The notes under the pieces were generated by a model. The model saw only the letters and a list, made by a program, of their open reading frames with translations. It had not been told where the DNA came from and did no database searches. Positions 53,461 through 62,957 of a DNA stretch of 64,000 nt are shown piece after piece. The stretch lies in NCBI GenBank assembly GCA_041060555.1, contig JBEUDS010000019.1. One strand, given 5' to 3'. The stretch comes from CAUJIW01 sp963205175. GTDB lineage: Bacteria > Pseudomonadota > Alphaproteobacteria > Sphingomonadales > Sphingomonadaceae. Position 1 is the first letter of the stretch, and each line of letters opens with the position of its first letter. Made by a program: the position numbers and the translations under genes.

Positions 53461-55659
53461 ATGAATTACAGAGGGTTGAAGGCGACGTTGCTGTCCGGGC
53501 TGGCCGCTGCAACGCTGTTGCCGCCGGCGGCGGCGCGGGCCAATGATGCGGCGGAAGCCGCCGCGCAATCCGGGCCGGTTGGCATTGAGGATATTGTCGT
53601 CACGGCGCAAAAGCGCGCGGAGAATTTGCAGGACGTGCCGGTGGCCGTGTCGGCCTTCAGCGGCGCGGCCCTGGAGCGCACCTATGCCGCCGACCTCAAG
53701 GCGATCTCGGGCAGCGTGCCGAGCCTGGTGGTCACCAATGTCGTCAACGTATCGATGACCGCAGCCGTCAGCATCCGTGGCATCGGTGTCCAGGAGGCGG
53801 ATGGTTTCATCGACCCCGCGGTGGGCGTGGTGGTCGATGGCGTCTATCAGGGTTCCAACACCACGGCCCTGCTTGATCTGTTCGACGTCGAACGCATCGA
53901 GATTCTGCGTGGCCCCCAGGGCACCTTGTTCGGCGCCAACACCATTGGCGGTGTCATCAACGTCATCACCAAACAGCCGACCGGTGAATTTGGCGGCGAG
54001 GGCAGGGTCACGGTGGGCAATTTTGGTCGTTTCGACGCCATGGCCGCCGTGAACATTCCCCTCAACGACAATCTGGCCGGCAAGATCTCGGTGATGCACA
54101 AGCAGTTCGATGGCTTCTACCGCGAGTATGAGAGCGGCAAGCGGACGGGCGGGCAGAATGTCACCACCGGCCGCGGCTACCTGAAGTACGACAACAAGTC
54201 CAACTTCAACGCGACGCTGGCGCTGGAATATGGCCGTGGCCGCAATGATTCGCCGCCGGTGGTCAATTACTCGGACTCCTCGATGGCACTCTACAATGTC
54301 GATGTGTCATTGCCGCTGGGCAGCAAGACGCACTACGTCACCACCAGCCAGACCTATAACTTCTCCGACTTCAACATCTACGGCGCCACACTGACGATGA
54401 ACCTCGACGCTGGCGCGGCCGATATCGTCTCCATCTCCAATTACCGCGAGTTCAAGCTCGACGAGTGGACCGACCAGGACGGCTCGCCCGCGCAGCTCTA
54501 CCATACCCGCCGCATCACCCGGAACTGGCAGGCCAGCCAGGAACTGCGCGCGACCATGGCGCCAACCGAGACGACCGAGCTGATGGTCGGCGCCTACTAT
54601 ATGGCCAAGAATTACAAGCTGGACTCGACCAGTTATGTGGATGCCTTTGTGCCGGGCCTCATCACCCTGCTGACAAACGATCAGGACGATGAATCGCTGG
54701 CGGGCTTCACCCAGGGATACTGGAACGCCACCGATCGCCTGCGCTTCCAGGCCGGGGTGCGCTACACCTGGCAGAAGAAGGACATGCATGTCACCACCGG
54801 CATCAATCTCGGTGGTCCCGACATTCCAGGGCTTGATGTGCGACGCGACAAGAGCTGGACACACTGGGGCTGGAAGCTGGGTGCCGATTACAAGGCGACC
54901 GACGACATGCTGCTCTATGCCAGCTATTCGCGCGGCTCCCACTCCGGCGGCTTCAACGGCCGCGTGTCGACAGCGCCCGACGAAATCGGACCCTATGATC
55001 CCGAGCATGTGGACGCCTACGAAGTGGGCCTGAAATCCGACTGGATGGATAAGCGGGTGCGCGTGAACGTGGCGCTGTTCTATAACAAGTACAGTGACAT
55101 GCAGGTGGACCAGCTGTTCTATGAGGACAACCAGGCTCAAACGCGTGTGCTGAATGCGGCATCTTCGAAAATCAAGGGCGCCGAGTTTGAAGTGGTGGTG
55201 GTGCCGGTCGAGGGACTCACCCTGAATGGCTCACTGTCCTATCTCGACGCCCAGTACAGCAATTTCTTCCTCGATCTCGACGCCAATCCGGCCAATGGTC
55301 AGGAAGACGGGTCGCACCTGAATTTGCGCAATGCACCCAAGTGGCAAGGCTCGGTGGGCGCAACCTACACCATCGACGTCAACCCCGGCAGCCTGGCGCT
55401 GAACGCGCAGTGGAATCGCACTTCCCGGCGCGACACCGACACCCGCAACGGCACGGTCGGCATCATCGCGCCGATCAGTCTGATCAACGCCAGTATCAAG
55501 TACACCAGTGACGACGACCGCTGGTCGGTGGCGCTGTGGGGCAAGAACCTGACCGATGAACGACGCGTCGCTTCCGGCTTCTTCGCGCCGGGCGTGATGA
55601 ACTTCGCGTCGAACACGGCGCCGCGCGAGGTCGCGGTCGAGTTCGGCTTCAAATTCTGA
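53461..55659 (+). CDS. TonB-dependent outer-membrane receptor
   Basis: 732 residues. A signal peptide (MNYRGLKATLLSGLAAATLLPPAAARA), then a plug domain with a TonB-box-like IEDIVVTAQKRAENLQDVPVAVSAFSG, ILRGPQGTLFGANTIGGVINVITKQP, then the beta-barrel ending in REVAVEFGFKF (aromatic C-terminus). It is of the sphingomonad-type family common in catabolic clusters; the ligand would be the cluster's aromatic or hydrophobic substrate, by inference. GGGAGGAAAG precedes the ATG. Divergent TetR gene. Confidence 0.95.
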   Translation: MNYRGLKATLLSGLAAATLLPPAAARANDAAEAAAQSGPVGIEDIVVTAQKRAENLQDVPVAVSAFSGAALERTYAADLKAISGSVPSLVVTNVVNVSMTAAVSIRGIGVQEADGFIDPAVGVVVDGVYQGSNTTALLDLFDVERIEILRGPQGTLFGANTIGGVINVITKQPTGEFGGEGRVTVGNFGRFDAMAAVNIPLNDNLAGKISVMHKQFDGFYREYESGKRTGGQNVTTGRGYLKYDNKSNFNATLALEYGRGRNDSPPVVNYSDSSMALYNVDVSLPLGSKTHYVTTSQTYNFSDFNIYGATLTMNLDAGAADIVSISNYREFKLDEWTDQDGSPAQLYHTRRITRNWQASQELRATMAPTETTELMVGAYYMAKNYKLDSTSYVDAFVPGLITLLTNDQDDESLAGFTQGYWNATDRLRFQAGVRYTWQKKDMHVTTGINLGGPDIPGLDVRRDKSWTHWGWKLGADYKATDDMLLYASYSRGSHSGGFNGRVSTAPDEIGPYDPEHVDAYEVGLKSDWMDKRVRVNVALFYNKYSDMQVDQLFYEDNQAQTRVLNAASSKIKGAEFEVVVVPVEGLTLNGSLSYLDAQYSNFFLDLDANPANGQEDGSHLNLRNAPKWQGSVGATYTIDVNPGSLALNAQWNRTSRRDTDTRNGTVGIIAPISLINASIKYTSDDDRWSVALWGKNLTDERRVASGFFAPGVMNFASNTAPREVAVEFGFKF

Positions 55660-55727
55660 TGGGGTCAGGCGACGGGCGGGGCCATGCCAACGGTCCCGCC
55701 CGCGTTCATGCGAGAGGGAGATAACAG

Positions 55728-57038
55728 ATGCGCGCCGCAACCTTCATGGGCCAGACTCCGGCCGACCTGGACCCGCCCGTACGTGGCGATCCGATCACGG
55801 GTGATCGCTATTATTCGCAAGCATGGATGCGCGCCGAGTGGGAACGGGTGTGGACGCGGGTCTGGCACATCGGCGGCATGGCGGCGGACCTTGAAGAACC
55901 GGGCGACTATGTCGTCCACCACCTGATGAAGGAATCCGTCGTCATGATCCGCCAGCATGATGGATCGGTGAAGGCCTTCTTCAATGCCTGCAAGCATCGC
56001 GGCAACCGGCTCGCCCTCGGCGAATTCGGTGTCGGCAACGGCCTGACCTGTTCCTATCACGGCTGGCACTGGGGCATCGACGGCACGCTGGAGGCGGTAC
56101 AGGACGTGTCGGATTTCCCGCAGGGAAACCCTTGCGGCAAGCTCCGGCTGAATGAAATTCCGTGCGAGACCTGGGGCGGGTTCATCTGGTTCAATATGGA
56201 CAAGAATGCGCGGTCGCTGCGGGACTGGCTGGGCTTTGTCGTCGATCAGCTGGCACCCTATGGTATGGAGAAGATGACCCGCGTCGTCGCCCTGACGGCC
56301 GAGGTCGACTGCAACTGGAAGATCATTCGCGACAATTTCAACGAAGCCTACCACATCCCGACACTGCATCCGGAGATCGCCACACACATCGACGACGATC
56401 ACGCCGACACCGTCTTTGAAATGTACCCCAACGGGCACAATCGCATGGTGATGAAGGGAGGCTGCCCGACCGGACGTCTGCTGTCCGACGTCGTGCAGGC
56501 GCCGCTGGACGATATTCTGCGGTTCTGGGAGCTGGACCCGGCGGAGTTCGCCGGGCGCCCGTCGGCGGCACGTCTGGCGCTGCAGAAGCAACGTCGCGCG
56601 CTGGCCCCGCTGAAAGGGTATCGTCACTACAGTGACCTCAGCGACAGCCAGTTGACCGACTATTATCACTACACGCTGTTTCCCAACGTGACCTTCACGA
56701 TGGCGCCGGACGGCTTCCAGGTGCTGCGCTCCGAGCCGCACCCGACCGACCCGGAGAAATGCATTTTCGACCACTGGTACATGGCGCACCCGATTGTCGG
56801 GCGCGACAGCGTCGACGGCCCCACCGGTACGGTGCCGTTCGAGAAGGCGGCGCGGATCGTCTGCCGCCATGGCGACCGTACGCTGGGCGCGGTGGCCGAC
56901 CAGGACCTGAGCGTCGCGGTCAGCCAGCAGCTGGGGCTGCATTCGCGCGGCTTCGAGGGCGGCTATCTCGCCGACCAGGAGAAGCGCGTGCAGCGCTTTC
57001 ATGAAATCCTCAACGACCACATTGAGGGGCGGGCCTGA
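55728..57038 (+). CDS. Rieske ring-hydroxylating oxygenase, alpha subunit
   Basis: 436 residues. The Rieske [2Fe-2S] site is CKHRGN ... CSYHGW (CxH-X17-CxxH) near residues 88-110. The mononuclear iron site is in NFNEAYHIPTLHPE, with the third ligand a later Asp (ADQDLSVAVSQQ). Uses electrons from a reductase to hydroxylate or demethylate a substrate. No reductase, ferredoxin or classical beta subunit is near; the next gene is SnoaL-like. It follows the TonB receptor by 68 nt. Confidence 0.94.
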   Translation: MRAATFMGQTPADLDPPVRGDPITGDRYYSQAWMRAEWERVWTRVWHIGGMAADLEEPGDYVVHHLMKESVVMIRQHDGSVKAFFNACKHRGNRLALGEFGVGNGLTCSYHGWHWGIDGTLEAVQDVSDFPQGNPCGKLRLNEIPCETWGGFIWFNMDKNARSLRDWLGFVVDQLAPYGMEKMTRVVALTAEVDCNWKIIRDNFNEAYHIPTLHPEIATHIDDDHADTVFEMYPNGHNRMVMKGGCPTGRLLSDVVQAPLDDILRFWELDPAEFAGRPSAARLALQKQRRALAPLKGYRHYSDLSDSQLTDYYHYTLFPNVTFTMAPDGFQVLRSEPHPTDPEKCIFDHWYMAHPIVGRDSVDGPTGTVPFEKAARIVCRHGDRTLGAVADQDLSVAVSQQLGLHSRGFEGGYLADQEKRVQRFHEILNDHIEGRA

Positions 57039-57076
57039 CTGCCACCACCAACCTTGCTCATCTGCTGGAGACTGCC

Positions 57077-57499
57077 ATGAATTTCTCAGGTCCGCTGGAA
57101 GACCGCATTGCGATTTACGAACTCAACTGGGCCTATGGCGACGCGGTGTGCCGTCGCGACAAGGCGGATTTCGCCGCCACCTGGGCCGACGATGGCATCT
57201 GGCACCTGCCCTGGGGTGAGCCGGTGCAGGGCCGCCAGGTGATCGCCGACTATTGGGCCGAGCAGATCGCCAATTATCCGTTCCACAATTTCGCCAGCTA
57301 CACCGGCGCGCTCGCCATCGACGGCGACCGGGCGACGGGGCGGATGTGGACGACCGAGACGGTGCAGAACATCAAGGGCGCGACCGGCGTGGTGATCGGC
57401 CGCTACGATGATGAATATGTCAAGCGCGATGGCCGTTGGTATTACGCCAGCAAGCGGTTCACGCCGCTGCACGGTCTTGAAAGCATCGTCACCGATTGA
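57077..57499 (+). CDS. SnoaL-like/NTF2-fold protein
   Basis: 140 residues of the nuclear-transport-factor-2 fold: LEDRIAIYELNWAYGDAVCRRDKADFAATWADDGIWHLPWGE and DDEYVKRDGRWYYASKRFTPLH. Members are isomerases, hydratases, or accessory subunits of ring-hydroxylating oxygenases. Located 38 nt after the Rieske gene and 17 nt before the VOC gene, it is probably part of the same pathway; it may replace a beta subunit, which is speculative. Confidence 0.85.
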   Translation: MNFSGPLEDRIAIYELNWAYGDAVCRRDKADFAATWADDGIWHLPWGEPVQGRQVIADYWAEQIANYPFHNFASYTGALAIDGDRATGRMWTTETVQNIKGATGVVIGRYDDEYVKRDGRWYYASKRFTPLHGLESIVTD

Positions 57500-57516
57500 C
57501 GGCCGGGGAGGGCGCC

Positions 57517-58047
57517 ATGACGGCAGGCACACGCAACCGCAAGGTCATGCAGAACTCGTGGATCGTCGCGGACATCGACGCCGCGGTCGATCGCTGGGTG
57601 AGAACGACCGGCATCGGGCCGTTTTTCCTGGTGCCGCGTCTGGAAATTCCGGGGCTGCTCTACCGGGGGCAACCCACCGATGCCATCGCCTCGATCGCGC
57701 TGGCCCAGGCCGGGGAGGTGCAGATCGAGCTGATCCAGCAGCACAATGACGCGCCGTCGGTGTATCGCGACATGGCGCCGGCCGGCGGCACCGGCTTTCA
57801 CCACATCGCCTATTACTGCCACGACTACGACGCCGACCTCGCCGGTTTCGCCGCCGCCGGCCAGCCGGTGGCGCAGAGCGGCGCCTTTGCCGGCAAGCGC
57901 TTCTGCTACCTTGATACCCGCGCCAGCCTCGGCTGCCTGGTCGAGCTGATCGAACACAGCCCGGTGCAGCAAGACTTCTTCGCACGCATCGCCGCCGCAG
58001 CCGTTGCCTGGGACGGCCACGATCCGTTACGCCCCGCCTTCAGTTGA
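57517..58047 (+). CDS. VOC/glyoxalase-superfamily protein
   Basis: 176 residues with a vicinal-oxygen-chelate fold: NSWIVADIDAAVDRWVRTTGIGPFFLV at the N-terminus (typical of glyoxalase_4), GTGFHHIAYYCHDYDADLAGFAAAG (possible metal His) and CLVELIEH (metal Glu) near the end. Such genes next to Rieske oxygenases are often ring-cleavage-like enzymes or epimerases. The ATG at 57517 has GGGGAGG upstream. Followed by a strong terminator that ends the operon. Confidence 0.85.
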   Translation: MTAGTRNRKVMQNSWIVADIDAAVDRWVRTTGIGPFFLVPRLEIPGLLYRGQPTDAIASIALAQAGEVQIELIQQHNDAPSVYRDMAPAGGTGFHHIAYYCHDYDADLAGFAAAGQPVAQSGAFAGKRFCYLDTRASLGCLVELIEHSPVQQDFFARIAAAAVAWDGHDPLRPAFS

Positions 58048-58103
58048 GCCCACACATCCCAAGGCCGTGTGACAGCAGCGTGATGCTGACGTGACGGTCG
58101 CTT

Positions 58104-58137
58104 GCCCCCGATCCTTCCCCAGGGTCGGGGGCTTTTT
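58104..58137 (+). terminator. Rho-independent terminator of the Rieske operon
   Basis: GCCCCCGA stem with TCGGGGGC, 13-nt loop, then TTTTT. Strong, and it separates the catabolic operon from the permease gene. Confidence 0.9.
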
Positions 58138-58202
58138 CTACGCCGGGCGCGGTGGCCGGGATGCATTTGTTGCGAAATGACGACAATCATGTGCCGTGAC
58201 TG

Positions 58203-58217
58203 GCAACATTATGTTGC
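58203..58217. promoter_or_regulatory. Palindrome before the lactate-type permease gene
   Basis: GCAACA-TTA-TGTTGC, a perfect 6-bp inverted repeat with 3-nt centre, about 75 nt before the permease start. It may be an operator for the nearby LysR or another regulator. Confidence 0.4.
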
Positions 58218-58292
58218 ACTGGCGGCCGGTCTGATTGCTGGACGCCGTCACCGCAGGCCTTATGAGTCTGGCGAGTTTTCATTTGTGCCACA

Positions 58293-59921
58293 GTGACTAA
58301 CCGGGTGCCCGTCGTGACCTGGATGCAAGACTATGATCCGCTCGCCAACGTCTGGCTGTCCGCAGCCGTGGCGGCGGCGCCCGTTGTCATCCTGCTGGTA
58401 TCGATTGCCGTTTTGCGCCTGAGGGTTCATGTATCGGCACTGCTGGCGCTGGCGGCGACAATCGGCGTCGCAATACTGGTGTTCGGCATGCCCGCAGGGC
58501 TGGCAAGCCGGGCCGCCGCCTTTGGCGCGGCCTATGGATTGTTGCCCATCGGTTGGCTGGTCCTCAATGTGCTGTTCCTGTATCAGTTGACGCTGCGGCA
58601 GGGGTACTTTCAGCGTACCCAGGTTCAGATTGCGACCATAACCGACGATCGCCGATTGCAGCTGCTGCTGATCGCGTTCTGCTTCGGTGCCTTCTTCGAA
58701 GGATGCGCCGGTTTTGGCGCGCCGGTCGCCATCACCGCCGCGATGCTGATCGGCCTGGGTTTCGAGCCGCTGGCGGCCTCGCGCCTGTCGCTGATCGCTA
58801 ACACCGCGCCCGTTGCCTTTGGCTCGCTGGGCACGCCGATCATCGCATTGTCAGCGGTAACCGGTTTGCCGGTGGAAGATCTCAGTGCCATGGTTGGTCG
58901 GCAATTGCCGTTCTTTTCCTTGCTGATACCGTTCTGGCTGGTGACGGCGTTTTCCGGATGGCGAGGTATGCTGGCGGTCTGGCCGCCGGTCGCGGTGGCC
59001 GCCGTGACGTTCGCGGTGCCGCAGTATCTGATCGCGACCTACCATGGTCCGTGGCTGGTCGATATCGGCAGCGCCTTATGCTCGATCCTGGCGCTTGTTG
59101 CCTTTCTGCGTGTCTGGAGGCCCAGGGATGCGACCGTCGACGACACGCCGGGGGCCACGGTGGCTGATGTGCCGGGCGCCATGCGCCGTCCCGACCTGAG
59201 TACGTGGACGCCGTGGCTGGTGCTGGTCGGCATGGTCCTGCTGTGGGGTACGCCGCAGGTCAGGGCAACTCTCGACGCCATCTGGAAGCTCACCGTGGCG
59301 GTGCCGGGGCTCGATGGAGCGGTGGTGCGGGTGCCGCCGGTGGTGTTGACGCCTCACCCGAAGGTTGCCGTGTTCTCGCTCAATCTGCTGTCGGCGACCG
59401 GTACGGGAATCCTGCTGGCTGCACTTCTGGCGGGAGTGGTCATGGGCGCATCGCCATTGGTGATGCTGCACACCTACGGCCAGACCCTGCGCCGGTGTGC
59501 CCTGCCGTTGGCGACGATCGCCATCATGTTCGCGCTTGGGTACGTCAGCCGCTATTCCGGGGCGGACAGTACAATGGGCTTCGCTCTGGCGACCACGGGC
59601 GCCTTTTACCCGTTCTTCGGGACGTTCATTGGCTGGCTGGGGGTTTCCGTCACCGGATCGGATACCGCCTCGAACGTGCTTTTTGGCGGCTTGCAGCGCT
59701 CGACGGCGGAACGGCTTGGCCTTGATCCGGTCCTGATGGCTGCGGCCAACAGCAGCGGGGGTGTGATGGGCAAGATGATCGATGCCCAGAGTATTGTTGT
59801 CGCCTCGACCGCCACTGGGCTGGTGGGGCGCGAAAGTGATATTCTGCGGTATGTTTTCTTTCATTCAGTCGCGCTGGTGACGCTGGTGGCCTTGCTGGTG
59901 TCGCTGCAAGCTTCCCTTTAG
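58293..59921 (+). CDS. L-lactate permease family protein (LctP/LldP)
   Basis: An inner-membrane permease of 542 residues with about 13 membrane segments. Motifs: WMQDYDPLANVWLSAAVAAAPVVILLV at the N-terminus, FCFGAFFEGCAGFGAPVAITAAML, NTAPVAFGSLGTPI and GVSVTGSDTASNVLFGGLQ. The start is a GTG at 58293 in the open frame; relatives begin near the GTG at 58314 (just before WMQDYDP) instead. Substrates of the family are lactate, glycolate or glycerate. Here glycerate kinase follows 19 nt later, making glycerate a reasonable guess. Confidence 0.92.
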   Translation: MTNRVPVVTWMQDYDPLANVWLSAAVAAAPVVILLVSIAVLRLRVHVSALLALAATIGVAILVFGMPAGLASRAAAFGAAYGLLPIGWLVLNVLFLYQLTLRQGYFQRTQVQIATITDDRRLQLLLIAFCFGAFFEGCAGFGAPVAITAAMLIGLGFEPLAASRLSLIANTAPVAFGSLGTPIIALSAVTGLPVEDLSAMVGRQLPFFSLLIPFWLVTAFSGWRGMLAVWPPVAVAAVTFAVPQYLIATYHGPWLVDIGSALCSILALVAFLRVWRPRDATVDDTPGATVADVPGAMRRPDLSTWTPWLVLVGMVLLWGTPQVRATLDAIWKLTVAVPGLDGAVVRVPPVVLTPHPKVAVFSLNLLSATGTGILLAALLAGVVMGASPLVMLHTYGQTLRRCALPLATIAIMFALGYVSRYSGADSTMGFALATTGAFYPFFGTFIGWLGVSVTGSDTASNVLFGGLQRSTAERLGLDPVLMAAANSSGGVMGKMIDAQSIVVASTATGLVGRESDILRYVFFHSVALVTLVALLVSLQASL

Positions 59922-59940
59922 CCCGAAACGATCAGCCGTG

Positions 59941-61263
59941 ATGCGCAAGCCCACCCGACACCAACTGACCAGCGCGCCGCCGTCGCCGCGCCAGACGCTG
60001 CTTGCCCTGTTCGAGGAAGCGCTTACCGCCATTTCCGCGCGGGAAGTGCTGCCGCCCTTCCTGCAACGCATGGGCGGCTATGAGCGGACGCTGGTGATCG
60101 CACTGGGCAAGGGAGCGGCGGAAATGGCCGCCGTCGCGGCCGAACGGCTTCCTGGCCGATTGAACGGTCTCGTCATCACCCGCGCCGGTCATGGGGTCAG
60201 TGACGGGCGACTGCCTTCCGGCATCCGGATGATGGAGGCCGGGCATCCGGTGCCGGACGCTGAAAGTATCGCAGCCGCCAGCGAGGCGCTCGCCATGGCC
60301 CGTGCTCTGGGGCCGAAAGATCGCCTGCTGATGCTGGTATCCGGCGGCGGATCGGCGCTGATGGCGATGCCGGCACCCGGAGTAACGCTAGCGGACAAAC
60401 AGCTGCTCACCCAGAGTTTACTTCGCTCCGGTGCGACGATTTCGGAAATAAACTGCGTGCGTAAGCACCTCTCGCGAGTCAAGGGGGGGCGTCTTGCGGT
60501 CGCGGCGGCACCGGCGAAAGTGGTGACGCTGGTGATCTCCGACGTGCCGGGGGACGATCCGTCCTTTGTCGCCAGCGGGCCGACGGTGGCGGATCACACC
60601 ACGCTGGCCGATGCCCGGCAGGTGCTGGATCGCTATGGCGTGGTCGTGCCGATGAGCGTGCGCGCGGCGCTTGAAGACGCCGGCAATGAAACGCCGGAAG
60701 CCGATTCCCTCGGCATCGCGGGCGGCGAGACCCACATCGTCGCCTGCGCGCGCGACGCCCTGGCCGCCAGCGCGCGGCTGGCGGAGTCGCTGGGCTACAA
60801 GGTTACCGATCTTGGCGATCGATTGCAGGCGGAAGCGCGTTATCTGGGCGCCGGTCATGCCGGGCTGGCGCTGCGGCTGGCCGCCGACGGGCAGGCCCAT
60901 GTCATCCAGTCGGGCGGCGAGGCAACCGTTCGTGTCACCAATCCCGACGGCTGCGGCGGACGCAATCTGGAATATCTGCTGGGGCTGGCGATCGTGCTCG
61001 ATGGCGCGCCGGGCATCCATGCCATCGCCTGCGACACCGATGGCATTGACGGCACCGAGAACAGTGCCGGCGCCATTATCGGGCCGGACACCCTGGCGCG
61101 GGCGGCGGCGCTGGGCCTCGACCCCCATGCCGCCTTGCAGCGCAACGAGAGCTATCGCTTTTTCGAGCAGCTCGGCGACCTCGTCGTCACCGGACCGACA
61201 CGCACCAACGTTAATGACTTCCGGGCGATTCTCATCGAGGCGCGCCCGGACATCGCGGGCTGA
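59941..61263 (+). CDS. Glycerate 2-kinase (MOFRL/DUF4147 family)
   Basis: 440 residues. Glycerate kinase features: LVIALGKGAAEMAAV, AGHPVPD, MLVSGGGSALMAMP, VRKHLSRVKGGRLA, ISDVPGDDPSFVASGPTV in the N-terminal domain; then the MOFRL domain with GGEATVRV and GRNLEYLLGLA, CDTDGIDGTENSAGAIIG and TGPTRTNVNDFRAILI. Phosphorylates glycerate at C2. Start is the ATG at 59941 or the GTG one codon before it. Together with the permease it would feed glycerate into glycolysis. Confidence 0.94.
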   Translation: MRKPTRHQLTSAPPSPRQTLLALFEEALTAISAREVLPPFLQRMGGYERTLVIALGKGAAEMAAVAAERLPGRLNGLVITRAGHGVSDGRLPSGIRMMEAGHPVPDAESIAAASEALAMARALGPKDRLLMLVSGGGSALMAMPAPGVTLADKQLLTQSLLRSGATISEINCVRKHLSRVKGGRLAVAAAPAKVVTLVISDVPGDDPSFVASGPTVADHTTLADARQVLDRYGVVVPMSVRAALEDAGNETPEADSLGIAGGETHIVACARDALAASARLAESLGYKVTDLGDRLQAEARYLGAGHAGLALRLAADGQAHVIQSGGEATVRVTNPDGCGGRNLEYLLGLAIVLDGAPGIHAIACDTDGIDGTENSAGAIIGPDTLARAAALGLDPHAALQRNESYRFFEQLGDLVVTGPTRTNVNDFRAILIEARPDIAG

Positions 61264-61315
61264 CGGCACCGCCGACGGACGGCGGCGTTCGGCCATTGCC
61301 GGCAAAGGAGTGACC

Positions 61316-62944
61316 ATGTCCGTGGCGTTCAATCGTCGTACCCTGCTGCAGGCGGCGGCTTTCGGCACCGGTGTGCTGCTGTGCGGCCGGTCGCTGCAGG
61401 CCTGGCCGCTGACCGGCTTCACCCACAGCGTGGCGAGCGGAGACCCCGATCAGCAGTCGGTGACGCTGTGGACGCGCTATGTGCGGCCCGGCGCGAGCGA
61501 GAGCCGCCTGGCGGTCGAAGTGGCGCGCGACGAGCGGTTCGCCGATATCGTCAGCCGTGGCGAGACAGTGGCGAGTCTCGGCAACGATTTCTGCGCCCAC
61601 GCCCGGCCGACCGGGCTGGAACCCGGCGCCTGGTACTTCTACCGCTTCATCGCCCCCGACGGCCAGGTGTCGCCGACGGGGCGCACGCGCACGCTGCCGC
61701 AAGGCCCGCTCGACCGCTTCCGCATCGCGGTGATGACCTGCTCCAACATCACCTCCGGCTGGTTCACCGCCTACGGCCATGCCGCCGCCCGCGACGATCT
61801 CGACCTCATCGTTCATCTGGGTGACTACATCTATGAATCGCCGGTCAACCGGGCCGACGCGCTGCCGGCGCTGGCGGCCGGGCGAAATGTCCAGCCGCGT
61901 CATGAGGCGGTGACTCTGGCTGACTACCGACTTCGCTACGCCAGCTATCGCGCCGACGCCGATCTGCAGGAACTGCATCGCCGCTACCCCTTCGTGGTGA
62001 TGTGGGATGACCACGAGACCGCCAACGACAGCTGGACGGATGGCGCCAAGAACCACGATCCGGCCGAGGAAGGGCCGTGGCCGGCGCGCAGGGCCGCCGG
62101 CATCAGGGCATTTTACGAATGGCTGCCGATGCGACCGCGTCCCTACAGCCGTTACCGGATTGGCGATCTGGCGACGCTGTTCCGCCTGGAGACGCGATTG
62201 ATCGGCCGGACTCAGCCCCTGAATCCCGAGCCGGCACTGGCGATGGCGCGTGATCTGCCGGCGGCGGTCGCGGCGTTTATCGACGGGCCCCTCGCTGATC
62301 CGTCACGAACGTTGCTGGGGCCCGAGCAGATGCAGTGGCTGGCAGATGGCCTAGCTGAATCCACGGCGGCCGGCGTGCGTTGGCAGGTTCTCGCCCAGCA
62401 GGTCGTCGTCGGCCCCCGTCGCTTGCCAAGGGTGACGGATGCGTGGTTCACGCCGGAGACCCTGCTGCCGGAAAAAGCGCGTCAGCAACTGGATCTTGCC
62501 GTCAGGCTGGCTGATCTGGGCATGCCGATGAGCCTTCAGAGCTGGAGCGGCTATCCGGCGGAGCTCGAACGGATGCTGCGCGCGGCGCGTGCGGCACGGG
62601 CCAACCTCGTGACACTCAGTGGGGACAGCCATAACGCCTGGGCCTTCGATCTCGAACTTGATGGTGGCCCGGTGGGCATTGATCTGTGCGTTCATGCGGT
62701 GTCCTCGCTGGGGCTCGACAAACGCTTCAGCGGACGCCCCGATGTTATCGCCAATGCGTTCATTGCTGCCAGCCCCGCGCTCAGGTGGTGCGATACCAGT
62801 CGTCGTGGCTACATGATGACCGAGTTGACCCGCGACCATGTCAACAATGAATGGCTTTTCTTGCCTTCGCGTCAGGAGCGCTCCCTGACGGTAACAGGAC
62901 GTCATATCATGCAGGCGCCGTACAACGCCCGACGGCTTGCCTGA
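61316..62944 (+). CDS. phoD: PhoD-family alkaline phosphatase/phosphodiesterase
   Basis: 542 residues. A twin-arginine signal (NRRTLLQAAAFGTG) at the N-terminus suggests Tat export in folded, metal-loaded form. The PhoD_N domain (ASGDPDQQSVTLWTRY) is followed by a metallophosphatase domain with MTCSNITSG, HLGDYIYES, WDDHETANDSW and LSGDSHNAW, giving the Fe/Ca ligands. AAAGGAG lies 6 nt before the ATG at 61316, which fixes the start. Its place after permease and glycerate kinase suggests it might free glycerate or similar from a phosphoester; inference only. Confidence 0.9.
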   Translation: MSVAFNRRTLLQAAAFGTGVLLCGRSLQAWPLTGFTHSVASGDPDQQSVTLWTRYVRPGASESRLAVEVARDERFADIVSRGETVASLGNDFCAHARPTGLEPGAWYFYRFIAPDGQVSPTGRTRTLPQGPLDRFRIAVMTCSNITSGWFTAYGHAAARDDLDLIVHLGDYIYESPVNRADALPALAAGRNVQPRHEAVTLADYRLRYASYRADADLQELHRRYPFVVMWDDHETANDSWTDGAKNHDPAEEGPWPARRAAGIRAFYEWLPMRPRPYSRYRIGDLATLFRLETRLIGRTQPLNPEPALAMARDLPAAVAAFIDGPLADPSRTLLGPEQMQWLADGLAESTAAGVRWQVLAQQVVVGPRRLPRVTDAWFTPETLLPEKARQQLDLAVRLADLGMPMSLQSWSGYPAELERMLRAARAARANLVTLSGDSHNAWAFDLELDGGPVGIDLCVHAVSSLGLDKRFSGRPDVIANAFIAASPALRWCDTSRRGYMMTELTRDHVNNEWLFLPSRQERSLTVTGRHIMQAPYNARRLA

Positions 62945-62957
62945 CCTCGACCGGGCA

